Shown: piece by piece, positions 58,351 through 64,000 of the stretch
How positions within the stretch are numbered: position 1 is the stretch's first letter
Layout of the letters: each line of letters starts with the position of its first letter
Assembly (NCBI GenBank): GCA_021234155.1
Contig: JAJEKV010000525.1
Coordinates: 1-64,000, forward strand
Reading direction: 5' to 3'
DNA: 64,000 nt
Origin: Isoetes taiwanensis
Lineage: Eukaryota > Streptophyta > Lycopodiopsida > Isoetales > Isoetaceae
Program-made: the position numbers and the translations under genes
The notes under the pieces: generated by a model
Seen by the model: only the letters and a program-made list of their open reading frames with translations
Told to the model about the DNA's origin: nothing
Database searches by the model: none

Positions 58351-59415
58351 GTGATTATACCAAGGCAGTTCAAGCATGAAAAACATTAGTGGTTGTTTGA
58401 GCAGCTTTCTATGTTCAAAATGCAGTACATTGGAACTCAAATTGTGTTCGGTGGGAGGTTGCTGGTGTTAATGAATATTTGGTTATGTTTGTCTCCTAAC
58501 TTAATTAAAATGCAGTTACTTGTTGCCTCTATCAAGAATTATCAATTTAGACATGTATTAAGGTCTCAAATGCACATAAAGATTGGTGTAGTAATGTGTG
58601 GGATATTAATGTGTCACATTTATCTATTATATTTTGGCTCTAATTAGAGGAGTCAAAAAAGTATGTGGATAGAAAAGTGCTTGAATATTGATTGTGCATA
58701 TAAGAATGTTTCATATATGGCAATGCACCATCTTTTCATACCACCTTTAATATCAATGTGGCTTGGAGTAAGCAATGGCAATGCAATTTTCTCAATGCAC
58801 CATATACAAATCTAGTTTTTAGCAAATAATTTAGTGCCTTCAATTTGTTTAGAGCACATGAAGATGCAGAAGAAGAAAAGATTAACTGATACAAAAATAA
58901 AATGGTTAATTTATATCTTATTTGTGCATTTGATACATAAATGCAATGCATGTGCAAAGGTTGCTCCTCCAAGTTATATTTTCATCACAGAATCTTGCAC
59001 AAACTTGCATAGCTCGATTTAGAGATAAGCCAATCGAGATAAGCCACTCGAGTCACATTCAAGACATTTTTGCATAATAAGCATTTTTTAAAACAGTCTC
59101 ATCCCCAGTAGAAAGATTTCATTTTTTGTCGTGGTAGCCTAGAACCTAAAATTTCTCCATATGCTTTTCATGAGCCATGAAAAAGCTATAGTGTAAAAAC
59201 AACTACTTGTGTGTAAGGATTAGCTCTTGAACCGTGAAAAAGAAAACTGTAAATGCCAAGGCACATTTAGTATCTACTTCCATGAAAACATGCAATACGC
59301 ATTTGTAGCTGAAAAATTTCAAAGAATTAGCTCCCAAAATCATGGAAAAGTTCTTGAAGCCTCAATTTTGATGTAAAGTTCAAACACGGACAAAATTCTG
59401 AAAAAGATTGAATCA
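58351..59415. other. Unassigned, putative Helitron interior
   Basis: No gene recognised. AT-rich with short frames only. Confidence 0.35.
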
Positions 59416-59817
59416 TTAGCTCATTGAACCGGGATTTGCTATAGAACTTCGGCCCTCTATGTAGTATCCGGTAATATAGTCATAACATCTGTCTTTGAGC
59501 ACAAACAGGGCATTGGAAATAGTGTCAGAGGCATTTTTGCTTCCAACTATCTTGATCAATTTCTGTTTGTATAAGCAGTAAAGCTGCTGGTTCAAGAACA
59601 CATTATGCAACAAAACAAAAGATGTAAACTTCAAATTGAACGAATAATACAGGACTTGAAAAGGTATGCTCATCATCAAAACAACTAAAAGTTCTCTTAT
59701 AAACAAACGCCTCATAGTTGATCTTCTCGCTAGTAAGAAAGAATAGAGGAACCGGCAAGCATAATCCATGGCTTCTTTCCAATCACACAAATTAAAATCC
59801 TCGTTGAATACGGACAT
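59416..59817 (-). CDS. Unrecognised 133-codon frame
   Basis: The minus-strand frame opens with an acidic start (MSVFNEDF), has a basic middle and a hydrophobic segment (LLVVLMMSIPFQVLYY, about residues 43-58) that could span a membrane, and ends YIEGRSSIANPGSMS. I do not recognise a family. Length and composition are more protein-like than most frames here, yet there is no supporting neighbour, so it may be an exon or a chance frame. Confidence 0.2.
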   Translation of the reverse strand: MSVFNEDFNLCDWKEAMDYACRFLYSFLLARRSTMRRLFIRELLVVLMMSIPFQVLYYSFNLKFTSFVLLHNVFLNQQLYCLYKQKLIKIVGSKNASDTISNALFVLKDRCYDYITGYYIEGRSSIANPGSMS

Positions 59818-60129
59818 ATCAAAACTTTTCTACATAACTGGATTTCACTTACAGCTACCCATCTTCACCTAGGTCGAAGCCCAATCATCTGCTGCAAATG
59901 AAGACCGGATCATGGCCGCCTAAGAAAGATCAATTCACCTAGGTCGAAGTCCAATGATCTGCTGCGAATGAAGATTCTTTTACAACTGTACCATTGGTTC
60001 CATGAATTAACCTAACAGTTCAGGAATTTGGCAGTGCTAATTTAGACCTTGGGAGGAACATAGCCCTGTTTAAACCAGGGATCTTCCAAGATCTGATTAA
60101 AGGTAATACGCAAGGGTAAAAGAAAGCTA
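59818..60129. other. Spacer with short duplication
   Basis: TTCACCTAGGTCGAAG followed by CCAAT and ATCTGCTGC occurs twice (about 59865 and 59935), a ~70-bp direct duplication. Nothing else recognised. Confidence 0.6.
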
Positions 60130-60185
60130 GGGTGTCTAAAAAAAATGCCCTTACATTATGTATAATGTAGGGCATGTAGGCACCC
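60130..60185. repeat. Foldback element
   Basis: GGGTGTCTA at 60130-60138 pairs with TAGGCACCC at 60177-60185. Inside, TGCCCTTACATTA and TATAATGTAGGGCA (60146-60174) pair almost fully, giving one long hairpin. Confidence 0.8.
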
Positions 60186-63100
60186 GTTTTGTTATTTTTT
60201 GAATTTTAGTTAGTTGGGATATGTAATGATTAGGAGTAGCCACGTCGGCAATTCAAAATTATGAGTGGCGATGGCAACCGAGAGCGGACCTTCATTGCAA
60301 TTTTTAGGAGGGAGATTGCGAAGTGTTTCTGTTTAGGAAAAAAATTTGCCGCCGTTCAATTTTACGTGTTTACGGTGATCAACGAAGTAATTAAACTGTA
60401 ACTATTCTTCTTCCTCGAAATCCTTGCCAAAAATCCAAGCAATGGGCCTTTGCCTCGGGAAGTCACCAGGATTAAACAAAAATTTGAAAATAGCCGATTC
60501 TAGCAAGAAAGCCAAAAAAAAAAAACAAGAGGAAGGTTCAAACTTTCGAGGAACCAGGGCCAAAAAGAAGACTTATTTGTGAAGAACCCGCTGTTGTGGA
60601 AGCAAAGCATGTAAGATGTGTAAATCACGGATGAAATTTTTCAGTTACAACGAGATAATGGAGCCCGGCGAGTGGGGGCCCAAAGACATCTGGGGTTCAA
60701 AGAATCTAGCGTGAAGCCAGTGGGCGAGAACTTCTACAAACATTATGAAATTGTTTTTGGTAGCGGGAGGTCACAAATCGCCATGTACACGAGTACTTTG
60801 CTCGTGCATTTGCCCTTCAATTGGCGAGGTAAAAAAGTAGATTGGGATACTTTTAAAGTTTTGGCCAAAAGATTTGGCAAAGGGAGGAACAAAAAGAATC
60901 TGCTATTCTGAGAAGAAATTGCGACCTCTAAATCCACATCAAGGTTCCTAAATTTCAGCAAGGATTTTACCCTAAGGAAGAGCTTGAATTTGCGAGAAAC
61001 TCTGTTGCGGCGGTGTCATGGAGAGTTAATTAGCAAGCACATCAAGGTTGAAGAACCGAAAATCCAATGACGAATGCGTGACAATATAAATAAGATTTCG
61101 GGGAAGAAAGGATGCACATGAAGAGGACCTAGCCGGGATACAAGAAGACATCAATAGTGTTCTCGGCGGCCTTCATGAGAATAAGAGACATCAAGGCTGT
61201 CTGCGGCGGGGAGGTAGACCTTTGATGAGAGATAGAAGCGGGAGGAAGGAAGAAATGCTGAAGAGAATTGAGGAGCCATTGGAGAAAGCCATTCGGGAGA
61301 AGGAGTTATGTGAAAAGAGGATTGCGAGAACTTGAGGAGGCCCACAAAGTTCGGTTTGAGTCTTTGCGAGGCGGCTTGATGATATGCATAAGTACATGAT
61401 GCATTGCGCGATTCTCCTTGACCCAAAACAAGCTTAGTGATCTCTCCGGCTGAAGAAAAATTCATATCGTGCATGGATGTGTGTTTTGCGATAATGGCTT
61501 TGCTAATAATGAACCTATCCTAGTTGCTCCATGCGAGCATTCATTTCATATCTTACGTTTCTCATATTCTATTTACTTTGGACTATCACTGCCCAAGAGC
61601 ATGCAAATGGGGCGATAACATTTCAAAGACCTTGGGTGTGTACTGCTGGAGGTAAGCGGTATTTCATGATTTATGTTCAATTTCTTTGCACCGGGATTGC
61701 GCAATGTAGAATCCATTTACATGTAGAATCCATTTACATGTAGATTCTTTGCACTTAAGGTTTTGCTACTGACATGTAGGAGTGTCTTGGTTATTTTATA
61801 CTTATAGTTCCTTGGCTTGCATGTCATACATATATGTGTTTCTTACATACATGTTGTACATTCACGGTGTAGGGTCCTAAATGTAGAACTTAAATACATA
61901 AAATTAGGAGTTGTGTCTTGAGTTTTGTGTGAGAACATTTAGAGGTATTTTATGTCTTGTGTGATGTGTACATGTGCATACATTGGAGCACATTCATGTA
62001 CATTACATGTACATTCCATCGGATAAATAATTTGTTTACATATGTATGTACTCAAAGTACTTCAATGTAGATCGAGTTCTAGTAATATGTCTGACTATTG
62101 ATATGTCTGAAACAGTTAGAGGCCGATTAGTTTGAGGCCCGATATCATTGTTATGTGATTTATTTTCGAGCTTCAAAGTGCCAAAAAAAACTCTTGGCAG
62201 AAATTACACCACGGTCAGTGCGCTTGTTTTCAAATTCGATTTGCATTGTGTCGGAGGAAGCAATTTCTTATTCTTGGTTCGGTTTTCCCGAGTTTTGGAG
62301 GTTCCAAAAGAAAATTGAGGTGCAAAGATGTAGGAAAAGCGATGATTGAAGGAAAAAGCAAAATCACTATTCTGCGGTGTCTGAGGTTGAGGAGGCGGCA
62401 CCAGTGCATGGTGACATTCAGTTATGGCGAGGAACTTCGAGAGATTGAGGGGCGGGCTAAAGGCCACATCTTCAAAAGTAAAAGCGGCGAAGATGTGACT
62501 CAAAAGAAGAACTCCGCCTAAAAGCCCACGAGAAGAAGATAATTGAAGCGGTAGAAGCAGGTAAGAAAGCATTTTATTTTAGTGTAATACGGTGAGAAAT
62601 CCATGACATCCTATGTTTCTGAGGTCCTAATGAAGAGGAATATTAGAGCATCAAGATGTAGAGCCCTATACTTTTAAGTTTGTGTCAAAACTTGCCGACA
62701 TAGCAAAGGGCGCTGAAATTCGACAATGAGAAATCGAGGAAGAGGTTGCGAGGCGAGGATTACGGACCTAATAAGAATCAGTGAGAAAAAAAAAAAAGTA
62801 GGGAAGGAAATGGATCTTGCGACTCAGAAAGCGATATCGGTGAGCGGAAGAATGATCTCTGAGGTAACTTGATCTACATTTCTTACATTTTTTCTACATC
62901 TAGTATCAAGTTAAAAACTTTAAAATAATATGGATAGTAGTAGGCGAATGTAGATGATTTGTGTAAATGTAGTGGTCATTGAACCAATTTGCGAGTTCTG
63001 AATCTGAGGCCATCACGATGCCTTGCTGAACCAGAATGATGAAGCTCAAGAAGGCAAGGATTTTCAGGATCTTTGCACGAAATGGAGTGTTATTTATTTG

Positions 63101-64000
63101 AACAAGATGTCTTTGGACATGGATGTGGGGAAATTTTCCAACCGGCATGTGGATATGTATGCAGTCTTGGACTTTGAACTTGTTCATTTGTATGTGTAAG
63201 TCAAGTTAGTAATTGTATCCTTTTCAACTTGTTATAGGTACTGCAGCTCTCGTGTTTCGGATGATAAGAAGGCCGGCGTCACGGTTCTTCCCAGGACGAC
63301 TTCATGGAATTTGCGGCATGGGCCAAGGCAAGCGAAAAAAGATAAATCTATGGCGACCTCGGCGTGGAAGAGATATTGTAAAGGTAGCTCTTACAGGGGA
63401 TAAATTGGCTGAAGTGCAGATGGATCATGATTCCAATGCTATGTAGAGTTCTTGAACATCACACTTTGGCCATCTTCAACATGGCACTTACTAAGAGTAA
63501 GAACACCATCAACATTGGATCTTCAATTTGCAGGGACATTGGCGTTGACATGCTTGCACTTAAGAGGTATTTTGTATTTCACATCTCCTTTTATTAATAT
63601 TGAGTAGATTGGATACCATGTTAGCGGCTTCTTTCATTCATTTGCTACAAAATAGATCACGGTCTTTTGCGGGCTCCATATCCTCACTATGGCGCTTGCG
63701 GTTGTGTCGAGTGTCCCACTTTTTTGAAGCATGGACAAAATCCTTCACCCGGTTGTGAAGATTCATAAGTGTCCTGGCAGAAAGATGGGGATTCATGTGG
63801 CCTCTATGTTGCGGCTTATATGCGAAGTTTGTAGACACGATCGTGTGTGGTAAAACTACCAATGTGAGTGTCTCACTTCTTTTGTCTTGCAAACAAATGG
63901 TTTTAATACTTATTATGTAAGTATTGTTGTCACATTCTGATTACGAAGCTGGTTCTTGACAAAGTATGCATCGATCGTCGTGATGTTCTCACCCGAGCAC
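60186..64000. other. Unassigned terminal region
   Basis: No product recognised. Protein-like plus frames at 60672-60911, 62246-62521 and 63213-63446 (basic, the last rich in arginine) carry no motif I know. Around 61710-62060 ACATGT words are dense, including AGAATCCATTTACATGT in tandem (about 61708-61745), recalling the satellite. Poly(A)-like runs at 60517 and 62787 are isolated. Confidence 0.35.

Overview
This window looks like nuclear DNA of a land plant with a large, repeat-rich genome. It is AT-rich, has plant L1-type LINE remnants, CACTA, Helitron and Harbinger-like ends, plant B3-domain fragments and GTAAGT splice donors, and shows no operons or bacterial gene spacing. The only long, intact, clearly conserved gene is a single-exon microbial-type terpene synthase (39193-40443, minus). 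That family is known from non-seed land plants (ferns, lycophytes, bryophytes) and not from seed plants, so I infer a non-seed plant, most likely a fern or lycophyte.

Layout. 0-16 kb: copies of one dispersed repeat family on both strands (735-2540, 7620-8340, 11350-12770, 13150-13530, 14090-15480, 15580-15940). Among them lie a B3-domain fragment (3699-3896), three tandem 3' ends of a minus-strand LINE separated by GGGA microsatellites (5190-7250), an internally deleted L1 copy (8345-9880), a 367-bp tandem duplication rich in CATGCATG (9971-10697), and a 327-bp MITE with a TTA target duplication (12262-12588). 15.95-22.45 kb: a longer, frameshifted L1-type LINE ending in poly(A), abutting a second B3 fragment. 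22.9-27.2 kb: no recognised gene. 27.2-34.0 kb: another dispersed-repeat copy, then exon-like segments of an unidentified, eroded plus-strand gene or genes including an RNase H-like fragment. 34.3-36.8 kb: a ~144-bp satellite.

37.1-42.9 kb: the terpene synthase and its leader sit between two ~1.92-kb direct repeats that look like LTRs. The start region of the gene is folded into a 94-bp near-perfect palindrome, and a 71-bp hairpin-bearing tandem repeat lies just upstream. 42.9-47.1 kb: repeats and a fragment resembling the largest subunit of RNA polymerase IV/V. 47.1-55.5 kb: a small CACTA-like element split by a 7.8-kb insertion; the insertion has Helitron-type hairpins at both ends facing outward and a perfect 98-bp duplication of the target. 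It holds a SINE-like composite and a poly(A) retroposon, each with its own target duplication. 55.5-64 kb: a RING-finger pseudogene, a second Helitron 3' end, foldbacks, and no recognised intact gene.

One signal cuts across the window. In the satellite, the copies differ almost only at the three CAG/CTG trinucleotides per unit and at homopolymers. The same kind of small indel at CAG/CTG/CCG sites breaks frames in the RNase H fragment and the LINE. The simplest reading is long-read base-calling error at CHG-methylated cytosines, so some apparent frameshifts here may not be real. The terpene synthase frame is unaffected.

Nothing in the window forms a pathway. The one gene likely to have a present-day biochemical role is the terpene synthase; the rest is transposable elements, their debris and captured or decayed gene pieces.
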